A stretch of DNA of 55,635 nt from the NCBI GenBank assembly GCA_012963885.1, contig DTUY01000293.1, positions 1 through 55,635 of the forward strand, written 5' to 3'. The DNA is from Candidatus Poribacteria bacterium (GTDB taxonomy: Bacteria > Poribacteria > WGA-4E > UBA9662). Numbering within the stretch: position 1 is the first letter of the stretch; every line of letters begins with the position of its first letter. Below the pieces are notes generated by a model. The model was given only the letters and a program-made list of their open reading frames with translations, searched no databases and was not told where the DNA came from. A program made the position numbers and the translations under genes. Shown here in pieces: positions 46,191-55,578 of this stretch.

Positions 46191-48221
46191 GTGGAAGGTT
46201 CAACCAAACAACAATTTGACTTCTGTAACATATGGTCACGACGCGAAGCACTACTAGAAAAAACAAAACTCCCACTCTTTTCCAGTTGGTGGAAGCCTTT
46301 CGTAGAATCTCAACAGACCTTAGAACTGTCCAATAACTTAATGGAGCAAATCGAATCGATTGCATTTGCCTATGCTATTAGTGGTGATGAAGCATTAGGT
46401 CAAAAAGCGTTAAACTCACTTCGGAAGGCACTTCCAACGTACATACCCCCAGCAGGTGCTATTCACAAAGAGATGTACCCGGAAGTAGAAGCAGATCTGA
46501 CCGTTGCCAGCGCATGCAAAAAACTGGCTTACACCTATAACTTCCTCCATCCACTTCTTGAATCGACAGATAAGCAATTAATCTTCAGCCAACTTGTTGA
46601 GAAAGGTGCTGGTATCATCTACCATGACACACTGGCAGGTGCCTGGTGGAGTAACGCTCCCAACTCCAACTGGTGTAGTCATCTCTTATCTGGTTTGGCT
46701 TTGTCCGGAATCGTGTTGATGGAAGATGATCCAGACTTGTCAGAAAAATGGATCAATGCTGCAACAGGGCCATTGCTAAGAATGCTTGACCTAGCAGGGG
46801 AAGAAGGTGCAGGTATTGAAGGTACCGGATATTGGTGTGGGTGCTATCGATCTGTTCAAGAATGGACAGAAGCGGCCCGAAACATCGGTTGGGATGATTG
46901 GTATTCACATCCATTCTGGCAACGGGCAGTCGAATTTCCCCTATATATGTCACGGCCTGATAAATCAAGTTTAATGAACTTTGGGGATACCGGTGAAGGT
47001 TTAGGAATGAGCTATTTTTTCTATGCCATCGCCAACGCTTTAGATCATGGTTTAGCCCAATGGTTTGGGAATCAAATTACAGTCAACAATTCCCCTTCAA
47101 GATGGGATCTGCTTTATTATAATCCCAATCTGGAACCAACACCACCCGATTATATGCCAACCGATCGATTCTTTAAAAGTGTACATCTAGCAAGTTTTCG
47201 TTCAAGTTGGGAAGAAGACGCCGTCTTCTTCATTCTGAAAGGCGGCTCTAATGCCTGGTCACATTGCCACTTGGATCTGAACAGTTTTTTTATAGATGCT
47301 TATGGAGAGCGTTTAGTTGTCGACCCAGGTCCCGGTGATTATTCGTCCCACTACTTTACCAGCGTTGATCCAGAAGTATCAACGGCTTGGCACAACACTC
47401 TTCTGGTTGATAATGCCGATCAAAGGCAGCCACCACGATATCGAATGAGTTTTGATCTGGAAGAAGGTGGCGATGCGTACTGTCGCCTAACTGATATGGT
47501 CTCCAGCTATAAGATCGGGATGATTTGTGGGGATGCCACAACTGCTTATGGTGATTACCTTGATCGATTTTTCCGCCACATCGTTTATCTTAAACCAAAT
47601 CGGTTTGTCATTTATGATTCTATTCGTGCCCGAGAAGTCCGGACACAACGGCATTACCAATGGCTTCTACATAGTGGTTTCCCAATTGTTGATAACAACG
47701 ATGGAACACTTGAAGTCCAAGGTAAGAAATCTAAATTAGTCATTCATCCAATCCTACCGTTGCCATACGCAATTAAATTCTTGCCAACTCGTTTGCCAAA
47801 AAGAGGAAAGGCGGGGAAAGAAATCCACGCCATCAGCTTGCGTCCGGAGTGGCATCACCTTTGGAACGTATCACCGAAAAGTTCACCATATCCTCAGTGG
47901 AATCCGAGATCACATGGCCTATTATACGACAGGGATCTACAATTTATGGTGGTGTTGACCGTGTTGCCTCAGGAAGAAAAGTATCGGTACGAAATAAAAC
48001 CAATTATTCAAAATGATCTGCATGGTGTGAAATTTGTTCAGGATGATGAAACTGACCTAGTTTATTTTAATCTTGCTGGTCGCCGCTTTGAAGATAGTCG
48101 CGTAATATCGGATGCAGAAAAAGTTGTCATCCGGCAGAAAGGGGACGAGATTCTGGATTGGAGCATCGTAAATGGGCAACAATTAATTTACGATGGGTTA
48201 CCTGTTAATTTTCAAACTTAA
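46191..48221 (+). CDS. Heparinase II/III-like polysaccharide lyase
   Basis: Predicted to cleave an acidic, probably sulfated polysaccharide by beta-elimination. The N-terminal (alpha/alpha) toroid holds NSNWCSHLLSGLALSG and GIEGTGYWCGCYRSV. The C-terminal beta-sandwich carries LASFRSSWEEDAVFFI, NAWSHCHLDLNSFFIDAYGE, VVDPGPGDY and AWHNTLLVDNADQRQP, the Hepar_II_III signature. The start is the GTG at 46191, 4 nt after a perfect GGAGGT at 46181; an in-frame GTG at 46179 is upstream of that site. 676 aa, no signal peptide. It follows three sulfatases, as expected of a desulfation-plus-lyase set. Confidence 0.88.
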   Translation: MEGSTKQQFDFCNIWSRREALLEKTKLPLFSSWWKPFVESQQTLELSNNLMEQIESIAFAYAISGDEALGQKALNSLRKALPTYIPPAGAIHKEMYPEVEADLTVASACKKLAYTYNFLHPLLESTDKQLIFSQLVEKGAGIIYHDTLAGAWWSNAPNSNWCSHLLSGLALSGIVLMEDDPDLSEKWINAATGPLLRMLDLAGEEGAGIEGTGYWCGCYRSVQEWTEAARNIGWDDWYSHPFWQRAVEFPLYMSRPDKSSLMNFGDTGEGLGMSYFFYAIANALDHGLAQWFGNQITVNNSPSRWDLLYYNPNLEPTPPDYMPTDRFFKSVHLASFRSSWEEDAVFFILKGGSNAWSHCHLDLNSFFIDAYGERLVVDPGPGDYSSHYFTSVDPEVSTAWHNTLLVDNADQRQPPRYRMSFDLEEGGDAYCRLTDMVSSYKIGMICGDATTAYGDYLDRFFRHIVYLKPNRFVIYDSIRAREVRTQRHYQWLLHSGFPIVDNNDGTLEVQGKKSKLVIHPILPLPYAIKFLPTRLPKRGKAGKEIHAISLRPEWHHLWNVSPKSSPYPQWNPRSHGLLYDRDLQFMVVLTVLPQEEKYRYEIKPIIQNDLHGVKFVQDDETDLVYFNLAGRRFEDSRVISDAEKVVIRQKGDEILDWSIVNGQQLIYDGLPVNFQT

Positions 48222-48275
48222 GGTTATATTGTTTCAAGCGTAATTTAAAGTTGAGAATCATGAGGAATTCAAAAC

Positions 48276-49382
48276 ATGAGAACTAAAACTGCTGTTGTTT
48301 ACGAGCATAACAATCCTGTAGTTGTTGACAATTTAGAATTGGATGCCCCCAAAGCGAAGGAAGTACTTATTCGCATGAATGCCAGCGGAGTCTGTCATTC
48401 CGATTTGTCCGTCGTTAATGGAGCAATCCATTACAATCCACCTGTCGCGCTTGGACATGAAGGCGCAGGTATTATCGAGCAAGTTGGTGAAGATGTAAAC
48501 TATGTTCAAGTTGGCGATCACGTTTTACTCTCCTTTGTTACCTATTGTGGTCAATGCCGAATGTGTACCATGAATAAGGTCTCCTTGTGCGAAGGTTTTT
48601 CCGCCAAAGTCGGCTATTTGCTTGATGATACTTGTCGGCTTCACAATAGCCTTAAGCAACCGGTACCACAAATGGCTCGAATCGGTACAATGTCGGAATA
48701 TGCTGTGGTACCTGAACAAAGTTTGGTGAAAATCGATCCAGCATATTCTCTGGAAACAGCGGTACTGGTTGGATGTGGTGTCACAACAGGCATTGGGGCA
48801 GTACTCAACACAGCTCAGGTAAAACCAGGAAGTTGGGTAGCAATTGTTGGATCCGGCGGCGTTGGACTCAACGCTATTCAAGGTGCGGTGCTGGCATCGG
48901 CAGAACGTATTATTGCTATAGATCTTGTCCAAAAAAAACTTGAGTTGGCAAAAAGTTTTGGTGCCACAGATCTCATTAATGCCTCTGAAGCGAATCCGGT
49001 TGATCAGGTACATGATTTAACAAATGGCAAGGGTGTTGATTACGCTTTCGAAGTGGTTGGTAATCCTAAAACTATCGAGCAGGCCTATGACATGATCCGA
49101 CCTGCTGGTATGGTTATTATTGTCGGAGTTTCTCACCATGAAGCGAAAATCAGCATACCTGCTCAATGGTTAGTGAGGCAGGAAAAACAAATTATTGGAT
49201 CCTTCTACGGGTCTTCAGTACCACGAATAGATATGCCCAAAATCCTGAGACTGTACGATCAAGGCAAAATCAGGTTGGACGAGTTGATCACAAAAAATTA
49301 CCAACTAGATCAAATTAATCAAGCATTTGAAGATATGGAAGCGGGAAAAAACGCCAGGGGCGTTATTTTATTTGATGCGTGA
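48276..49382 (+). CDS. Zinc-dependent alcohol dehydrogenase
   Basis: Medium-chain dehydrogenase. Catalytic zinc ligands are C40 (GVCHSDL), H61/E62 (LGHEGAG) and a cysteine in LVGCGVTTGIGA; structural zinc cysteines are C91, C94, C97 and C105 (CGQCRMCTMNKVSLC). The NAD(P) fold follows, with AIVGSGGVGLNAIQGA. 368 aa, normal. It resembles class III/long-chain-like ADHs. It is last in the second 12-kb run and may oxidise an alcohol or aldehyde product of the pathway; substrate unknown. Confidence 0.9.
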   Translation: MRTKTAVVYEHNNPVVVDNLELDAPKAKEVLIRMNASGVCHSDLSVVNGAIHYNPPVALGHEGAGIIEQVGEDVNYVQVGDHVLLSFVTYCGQCRMCTMNKVSLCEGFSAKVGYLLDDTCRLHNSLKQPVPQMARIGTMSEYAVVPEQSLVKIDPAYSLETAVLVGCGVTTGIGAVLNTAQVKPGSWVAIVGSGGVGLNAIQGAVLASAERIIAIDLVQKKLELAKSFGATDLINASEANPVDQVHDLTNGKGVDYAFEVVGNPKTIEQAYDMIRPAGMVIIVGVSHHEAKISIPAQWLVRQEKQIIGSFYGSSVPRIDMPKILRLYDQGKIRLDELITKNYQLDQINQAFEDMEAGKNARGVILFDA

Positions 49383-49550
49383 GGCAGCAGACGGTTACGC
49401 TGTTTCTATGTTTCACCCACAAATAGATCTAATGCACAGGATCAGGCTTCATCTAGCACACGCTTCCATTGTTGGTGTCTCGAATTACCACACCCCTGTT
49501 GATTTTACGTTCCCACTCTTATGAGATTGGTAACAGATGACAAGTGATTG

Positions 49551-50732
49551 TCAATCTTCTAAACGTATCTGAGAACGCATCAGGTTGAGGTACACAGCCT
49601 CGCCCTGACGGAGTTGTTCTAGATCAATCCACTCGTCGCTGGTATGGGCTTGAGCGATGTCGCCTGGTCCAATGATAATTGCTGGTATTCCAGTACCGTT
49701 GAAACTGCTTGCATTTGTGCCGAAACCAACTCCCATCGGTTCACAAGAAAGTTGCATCTCTTTTAATTTTCCTTGGACAAAAGCGATAAAAGCTTCGTTA
49801 CCGGTGGGATCTAGAGGCGGAAAGATTATGTCTGGTTCAGTTTGCAATACGTTCATCTTATCATCGTTTCTGCGTAATTCGTTGAGCACATCTTCTACAG
49901 CAGGGATGACAGACTGTGCCTTCTCACCAGGCACAACCCGTCTATCAACCTGTACTTCACAACTCGCTGGTACGATATTAACCTGTGTGCCACCACGAAT
50001 GACGTTAACGCTACATTGTGCCCTGCCAGTCAGTGCGTGAGAAGCATCAAGACCTGGGATGTAGCGTGATTCCAGTGCATCTACCACCTTCATCATCATG
50101 CTGATCGCTGACAGTCCCCGCTCGGGAGAAGAAGAATGCGCAGCAATACCTTGCGTTTGAATCCGCCAACGAACCACTCCGTTGTGCGCGATAACCAATT
50201 TGAGTTGTGTTGGTTCACCGACTATTGCCCCAACAGGTTTCCAATCCAGTAAAGACAAGTGATTCTCTATAAACGTGCGAACTCCCGTTTTTTTGACTTC
50301 TTCATCAACCGTATAAACGATGGCGATATTATTGGGGGCGATTGATTCTTCAGCGTAACGCTTTAACGCATATAGCATCGCCGCACCACTACCTTTAGTA
50401 TCACATGCGCCACGACCATATATGCGATTATTTTTTAGCTGCCCGCCCAACGGATCAATCGTCATCTCTTCTATACTGACCGTATCTAAGTGACTTTCAA
50501 ATAGTAACCAAGGTGCGTCTTGGGAAACCGGATAACTCACCAACAGGTTAAAACTTTGACCTTTGATCGGCAAGCGCTGAGTGGAGAAGCCAAGAAAATT
50601 TGCTTGCGACTCAAGGAACTGTGATAGTGCCAATTCCGCATCTAGTTCACCGGAGATATTTGAGTTGACCGTGTTGAATGCAATCATTGCTTGCAGCAAT
50701 TCTTGGCATGAATAACATACCTGTTTGGGCAT
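49551..50732 (-). CDS. M20-family acetylornithine deacetylase/DapE-like peptidase
   Basis: Two-zinc N-deacylase. Ligands: H in LLFESHLDTVS, D in GRGACDTKGSGAA, glutamates in YTVDEEVKKTG, E in IVGEPTQL and H in IAQAHTSDEWID. QGIAAHSSSPERGLSA marks the dimerisation domain. 393 aa. Closer to ArgE/DapE deacylases than to dipeptidases. It is a different subgroup from the M20 gene at 37.2 kb. It is convergent with the alcohol dehydrogenase gene. Confidence 0.88.
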   Translation of the reverse strand: MPKQVCYSCQELLQAMIAFNTVNSNISGELDAELALSQFLESQANFLGFSTQRLPIKGQSFNLLVSYPVSQDAPWLLFESHLDTVSIEEMTIDPLGGQLKNNRIYGRGACDTKGSGAAMLYALKRYAEESIAPNNIAIVYTVDEEVKKTGVRTFIENHLSLLDWKPVGAIVGEPTQLKLVIAHNGVVRWRIQTQGIAAHSSSPERGLSAISMMMKVVDALESRYIPGLDASHALTGRAQCSVNVIRGGTQVNIVPASCEVQVDRRVVPGEKAQSVIPAVEDVLNELRRNDDKMNVLQTEPDIIFPPLDPTGNEAFIAFVQGKLKEMQLSCEPMGVGFGTNASSFNGTGIPAIIIGPGDIAQAHTSDEWIDLEQLRQGEAVYLNLMRSQIRLED

Positions 50733-50750
50733 TATGTTTCGAACAACTTT

Positions 50751-50781
50751 AAAACCATGAATTTAATCAATTCATGGTTTT
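50751..50781 (-). terminator. Perfect 13-bp hairpin after the secreted-protein gene
   Basis: AAAACCATGAATT (50751-50763) and AATTCATGGTTTT (50769-50781) are exact inverted copies around a TAATC loop. The stop codon of the minus-strand secreted-protein gene lies in it. Read on the minus strand it ends GGTTTT, so a weak terminator is likely; the plus strand also ends in GGTTTT, so it could act in both directions. Confidence 0.45.
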
Positions 50782-51489
50782 AATTAGGCTCCATCTGGTT
50801 GTTAGCATCGACATTGGCTTAACCGGTCTGGGGCGATCGATGCCTTCATAAAGTACAATGTCATCAAAATACATGGTGAATGTCGTACCTCCATTTCCAA
50901 CGTTAGCTACATTGAACTTATCAATGCCTTTCACTCCATCATATTTCCGAAATTCGGCGTTTTTAACAATCTCTTTTTCATCGTAGTATAAATGATATTT
51001 GAGCCGTTTCAGATCCATCACATATTTAAACTCATGCCAAGCATCAAAAACAATTTTTTTGGAATTTGCCCAAGCTTTATCATGATATTGCAAAACTGCA
51101 CCTGGACCTGTTGTCATAGCGACACAAACCCCCGACCAATGGTCTACACATTTTTGGTTCAGCACATAAAAGACCTCCACTTCAGAACCCGAACTTTCCT
51201 TAAGAAGCCATTTGAATTCAAGCGAAATAATCTTACCAGTAATCGGTGAATCTAAGATCAGTGCCATACCACCACCTCCGTCTGGATCGGTGACTCGAAC
51301 ACTTTTGTTAATTTCATCCGGAAATTTCTCGACCACAACTTCTCCTGCTACTGTCGGCTGCCACGGATCCGAAGGCGGTTTGCCGGCCGTCTCCTGATTA
51401 AAATCGTAATGAAAAATAAAATCGTCACGTGCTATACCAAAAGAAACCATGATCAATATAAAATAAAAAAGAAAAAAGAAAATTTTCAT
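50767..51489 (-). CDS. Secreted hypothetical protein, possible jelly-roll/lectin fold
   Basis: Residues 1-20 (MKIFFFLFYFILIMVSFGIA) are a signal peptide. The mature part alternates short beta-strands: FIFHYDFNQETAGKPPSDPW, ISLEFKWLLKESSG, WHEFKYVMDLKRLKYHLYYD and FTMYFDDIVLYEG. The pattern, ending in a strand with FDDI, is that of concanavalin-like jelly rolls used to bind carbohydrate. No enzyme motif is seen. GAGGA lies 9 nt before the ATG. 240 aa. Confidence 0.75.
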   Translation of the reverse strand: MKIFFFLFYFILIMVSFGIARDDFIFHYDFNQETAGKPPSDPWQPTVAGEVVVEKFPDEINKSVRVTDPDGGGGMALILDSPITGKIISLEFKWLLKESSGSEVEVFYVLNQKCVDHWSGVCVAMTTGPGAVLQYHDKAWANSKKIVFDAWHEFKYVMDLKRLKYHLYYDEKEIVKNAEFRKYDGVKGIDKFNVANVGNGGTTFTMYFDDIVLYEGIDRPRPVKPMSMLTTRWSLIKTMN

Positions 51490-51708
51490 ATATCCATTCC
51501 TCAGACAAATATAATATAGTTTGTAATATTAAACTTGATGCTATTATCACCAGTACAACTGTTATGTAAGTACTTCCAGTTGAAACCCGTTTATTGTGGG
51601 AAACATGTAACTGGAAGACTTATTTTCGACCTTCACTGTCTCAAAGAAGTCACTTTCTAGACATATTTATAGCAAGTAGATACCCAACTTTATCAGTAGG
51701 ATGGTTGA

Positions 51709-52374
51709 TTAATTTTCCAAGCGTCCAGCCCATCGAATACAGCCGTCAATATGTTCTAAGAACCAATCCTCGTGCCACAACGCATCTGGATGACCAAGTG
51801 CTGTATACATAACCCGTCCCTTTCCATACTCGTGACACCATCCAAGTGCGTAATCATGGTCATCTCGGTTACCTTTGGACAGATCAATGGAGTCATTATC
51901 CAGCCTCATCAACACATGCGTATTATCACGGCTCCAGTTCTTGAAAGTGTAAATTTCATCGAAAACTTTAAAAGAACTGCCAAGAGATTGGGTAGATGGA
52001 TGGTTGGAATCTTCGACAATCACATTAACTTCCTGTGTCCATGGATGACCAGAGAAATAACCTCCTATCATCTCGCCGTATTCTGGCCAGTCATAACAGG
52101 TATCGGTCGCATTATGAATACCTAAAAAGCCTTTTCCCTCTTTTACAAAGTCGAGGAGTGCTTGTTTTTGATCCGCATCGAAATCCAAATTACCAGTAGT
52201 AGCAAAAATGAGTATATCCAGTTTTTCTAAATTCTCTGCCGTAATTCTTTGACACAGATGAGTTGTATTGACTGACCACTTATTCTTTTGGGCTAAAGAT
52301 TTAATAGCAACCTCAGCATCTGGTAAGTAGCTATGTTCAAAACCTGCTGAATGACGTAACATTAAGATGTTCAT
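51709..52374 (-). CDS. ThuA-domain protein
   Basis: ThuA (trehalose-utilisation) domain, a class I glutamine-amidotransferase-like fold. Signatures are MNILMLRHSAGFEHSY, ILIFATTGNLDFDADQ, GKGFLGIHNATDTCYDWPEY, GGYFSGHPWTQEVNV, DEIYTFKNW and a C-terminal GRVMYTALGHPDALWHEDWF. 221 aa. Found near Gfo/Idh/MocA and sugar genes in many bacteria; the biochemical role is not established. It lies between the secreted protein and the importer genes on the same strand. Confidence 0.88.
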   Translation of the reverse strand: MNILMLRHSAGFEHSYLPDAEVAIKSLAQKNKWSVNTTHLCQRITAENLEKLDILIFATTGNLDFDADQKQALLDFVKEGKGFLGIHNATDTCYDWPEYGEMIGGYFSGHPWTQEVNVIVEDSNHPSTQSLGSSFKVFDEIYTFKNWSRDNTHVLMRLDNDSIDLSKGNRDDHDYALGWCHEYGKGRVMYTALGHPDALWHEDWFLEHIDGCIRWAGRLEN

Positions 52375-52512
52375 TCGACTTCCCTCTGCATTTTAAATAT
52401 GATTTTTCTTCAATATTTATGAAAGGTAGTAATTAATTATTTTATCATGTATATTATAATAATCGATAGTTTCTTGAATTCTAAATTATTTATGAATCAG
52501 GCTAATCCATTA

Positions 52513-54210
52513 TCACAACCTAAAAAAACTTTCCGAACCACTACTTAGCAGTTTATTAACAATATAAGTCCCGACAGCAACGAGCACGATCACCACCACT
52601 CCCAAACATGCGCCTGGTCCCCGTCCAGTTGCACTTTGCATATAAAGGTATATTCCATAGGAAAGCGGAGCCAGTTCTTTCGTCGGAACCAGCATCATGG
52701 TTGAACTTAACTCGACGGATGACGTAATGAAGGATATCACTCCACCAGCAATGAGACCTTTGATCATCAACGGAAACGTAATTTTAATGAAGGTGCGTCG
52801 ACGGTTCGCCCCCAAATTTAAGGCAGCTTCTTCAAGAGATTCATGGATCTGCTGCATTGAAGCGTAGCAAGATCTGAGTGTATAGGGTAACCGACGAGTA
52901 GCATAGGCAATTACCAAAATTATCCATGTTTCGGTGAGCGGTTTGTTGATAATCGGTAAATCTACCGCATGGAACATACGCAAGTAGCCAGTGGCGAGAA
53001 CAACTCCGGGAATCGCGAGCGGCAGAGTGGCTATCAGGTCTAAGATCCCTTTGCCTACTATTTTGCCTCGGATCAGCAAGAAAGCGATGAAAGCTCCTAA
53101 GATCACATCGATTCCTGCAGCCAGAAGCGAGAAGATTAGCGTATTCCAAATCATATATGGTGTTTCAAGAAAGATCTCAGCATAATGGGACAGCGTATAA
53201 CTTTTGGGCAGGAGCGAGAAACTCCAGAATTTAGCGAATGAAAGGATCAAGATCCCAATATGTGGTGACAAACTCACTAGAAGAATAACAGTGCAAAACC
53301 CAACCACCAACCATAGTTTTAGGCTACCGATCGATTTGGATATCGACACACCAGTTGCCCCGCGTTGAAGTGTTGCATATTCAGATAATCTTAGATAACG
53401 CATCAAACTCCACAGGGAGATTAACGATAATGCGACGAGGATTACCGAGATCACGTAACCGGCTTTGTCTTCGACACCAATGTTAGTAATACGGATATAG
53501 GCTTGAGGGGCGAGCATATTCGTGTAGTTGAGCAAAAGCGGCGTGCCAAGATCATCAATACTTTTGATAAAGACTAGCAAGGCTCCAGCAACGTATCCCG
53601 GCATCATTAGAGGAAGTGTAATCTTCTGAAGCAACCGAAACCCGTGAGTACCGAGACTCTGTCCTGCTTCTTCAAGTGATAGATCTATATTGGCCAACGA
53701 GGCCGACGCATTCAACAAAATAAATGGGAAATAATGGAGTGTTTGAACGATAATGACCCCAATTAATCCATCCATAAACGGAATGGTGAAATCAAACCAA
53801 CGCCGGAAAAGGAGATTGACAACACCGTTTCTTCCAAGTATCAATTGCATAGCGATAGCACCGACAAATGGTGGCATGACTAGTGGTAGAATGCCCAGAG
53901 TCTGGATCATAACTTTTCCCTTGAAGTCGTACCGTACCGAGAAGAACACCAGTGGAAGGGCAATCAGGCTACTGAAAATGACAACCATTACTCCAGCAAA
54001 AAGGCTATTCAAGAATGCTTCTCGAAACAATGCTCTCTGGAAAAAGCTCAAGAAATGAAATAAGGTAATGGAACCATCCTGAGTAAATGCAACGTACAAT
54101 ACCTGTAAAATAGGAGATAAGATGAACGTTGAAAGAAGTCCAATAAGGATCAAAAAGAAGAGAAATTGGCTGAAATCAACTTTGCTGTGTTGATTTAGAA
54201 TGGAACGCAT
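52513..54210 (-). CDS. ABC transporter permease, iron(III)-type, two fused permease units
   Basis: A 565-aa membrane protein with about 12 membrane segments in two homologous halves. Each half has an EAA loop that contacts the ATPase: EEAGQSLGTHGFRLLQKITL and EEAALNLGANRRRTFIKITF. This is the FbpB/ThiP-type architecture for ferric iron, thiamine, phosphonate or polyamine-like solutes. It starts 1 base inside the stop codon of the binding-protein gene (TAATG), so they are coupled. No ATPase gene is next to it in the window. Confidence 0.9.
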   Translation of the reverse strand: MRSILNQHSKVDFSQFLFFLILIGLLSTFILSPILQVLYVAFTQDGSITLFHFLSFFQRALFREAFLNSLFAGVMVVIFSSLIALPLVFFSVRYDFKGKVMIQTLGILPLVMPPFVGAIAMQLILGRNGVVNLLFRRWFDFTIPFMDGLIGVIIVQTLHYFPFILLNASASLANIDLSLEEAGQSLGTHGFRLLQKITLPLMMPGYVAGALLVFIKSIDDLGTPLLLNYTNMLAPQAYIRITNIGVEDKAGYVISVILVALSLISLWSLMRYLRLSEYATLQRGATGVSISKSIGSLKLWLVVGFCTVILLVSLSPHIGILILSFAKFWSFSLLPKSYTLSHYAEIFLETPYMIWNTLIFSLLAAGIDVILGAFIAFLLIRGKIVGKGILDLIATLPLAIPGVVLATGYLRMFHAVDLPIINKPLTETWIILVIAYATRRLPYTLRSCYASMQQIHESLEEAALNLGANRRRTFIKITFPLMIKGLIAGGVISFITSSVELSSTMMLVPTKELAPLSYGIYLYMQSATGRGPGACLGVVVIVLVAVGTYIVNKLLSSGSESFFRL

Positions 54211-55520
54211 TATTTTACTTTCTTGGCCAGTTCCTTCGCCAGTCTATAATTTTTCTTAGCAGTTACATCCCATTCAATTTCAGCTTGAATTTGCACCTTG
54301 TCTGCTTCTTTGGCAAAATGCTGGTTGTATTCGGGGTCATTTGCGTCTGCTTCTGCAACCGGGATCTGTGTGACCAATACCTTGGCTTCGGCAATTAGCT
54401 TTCTCAAAGCAGTAACGTCCTGATTCTTGGATACTTTCTTTTCGATCCGTTTTTCAGCCTTATGAATCTCAGACCATGCTGATTTCAAACCTCTCAAGCG
54501 AAAAGTGATAAATTGATCAAAAATCGAATTGATCAAGCCGTATCGTTGCTGTGATAATTGAACGTCAAACTTGGTCTCGGATCTTTTCATTTTGAAGGGA
54601 TTGGGAAATCCTTGGGGTGCGGCCTGATACAGCTCTGGTATCACTGGAAGTCGGCTAATTTTCGAATCAAAGAGCAGAATCTGTCCTTCCCGACTGAGAA
54701 AAAAGTTAATGAATTTCCGAGCATTCTCCATGTGGGGAGCACCCTTGATCAATCCTATACTGGCAGGAACAATCGGCGTGATTGATGGATACACAAATTC
54801 GACGGGTAAGCCGCTTGCCACCGCCGACAACCCAAAAAAGTCTATAACCACGCCAATTCCAAACTCACCACTAATTATACCCTGTGGAACGCCGAAACTG
54901 CGTTCAGTAATAACCGACATATTCCCACACATTGAGAAGAGGATTTCCCACCCTTTTTCCCAACCATAACCCTGTAGAATCGCTTCCACAGTCAAATGTG
55001 TTGTGCCGCTCCGTGATGGAGCACTCATCGCTAAATGTCCATGATAGGCTGGAACGGTCAGATCCGACCATTCCTTTGGTGGATCCAGATGATACGCCTC
55101 AAGATAGTCTTCATTCCACATAATTCCATAACCGCTTAATGCTCCCCCAAAGTATTGTCGGTCAGGATCGTGAATCGGATAAGTGCCAATTTTCTCCGGA
55201 ATTGATTCACCGATTTCGTCTGGCAATTCATACGTTTCTAGAAGTCCCTCTTCTTTTAAGACAGCAAAAGCGTCAACTGCGCTGGCCCAGATTAAATCAG
55301 AATTCGGTTTCTTAGCAGTCTCACGGATATAAGCGACCGCTGCTGAGGTCTTCTTTGATCTAACAACGACATCAATCTGCGGATATTTGGTTTCAAAGGC
55401 ACGCTTATAAGTTTCAAACAAGTCTTTTGGAAAAGAAGTAATAATGATGAGTTGGCTTTCTGCCAATACCATCACTGACAGAAATAGGAATAATGTACTT
55501 AAAACAATCTTTTGTCTCAT
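54210..55520 (-). CDS. ABC transporter solute-binding protein, iron(III)/putrescine-type
   Basis: Signal peptide 1-20 (MRQKIVLSTLFLFLSVMVLA), then a type II periplasmic-binding-protein fold: LIIITSFPKDLFETYKRAFE, DLIWASAVDAFAVLKEEGLL, YGIMWNEDYL, SAPSRSGTTHLTVEAILQ and ARKFINFFLSREGQ. The family carries ferric iron, phosphonates or related anions. 436 aa, with an unusual charged helical C-terminal extension (from about residue 330, EIHKAEKRIEKKVSKNQD). AAAGGA precedes the start. Ligand unknown. Confidence 0.88.
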   Translation of the reverse strand: MRQKIVLSTLFLFLSVMVLAESQLIIITSFPKDLFETYKRAFETKYPQIDVVVRSKKTSAAVAYIRETAKKPNSDLIWASAVDAFAVLKEEGLLETYELPDEIGESIPEKIGTYPIHDPDRQYFGGALSGYGIMWNEDYLEAYHLDPPKEWSDLTVPAYHGHLAMSAPSRSGTTHLTVEAILQGYGWEKGWEILFSMCGNMSVITERSFGVPQGIISGEFGIGVVIDFFGLSAVASGLPVEFVYPSITPIVPASIGLIKGAPHMENARKFINFFLSREGQILLFDSKISRLPVIPELYQAAPQGFPNPFKMKRSETKFDVQLSQQRYGLINSIFDQFITFRLRGLKSAWSEIHKAEKRIEKKVSKNQDVTALRKLIAEAKVLVTQIPVAEADANDPEYNQHFAKEADKVQIQAEIEWDVTAKKNYRLAKELAKKVK

Positions 55521-55550
55521 ACGCTTCCTTTGTTAATCTGTTTTCTTTTT

Positions 55551-55578
55551 AGTATAGACCTCTTGCATAAGTAGTAAA
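55551..55578 (-). promoter_or_regulatory. Promoter candidate for the importer genes
   Basis: On the minus strand TTTACT (55578-55573), 16 nt and TATACT (55556-55551), about 30 nt before the solute-binding-protein ATG. The -10 is good and the -35 weak. Confidence 0.4.

Noticed and set aside
49383..49524. Coding potential after the alcohol dehydrogenase stop
   Set aside because: A short frame reads here but overlaps the end of the dehydrogenase, has no ribosome-binding site and no recognisable motif.
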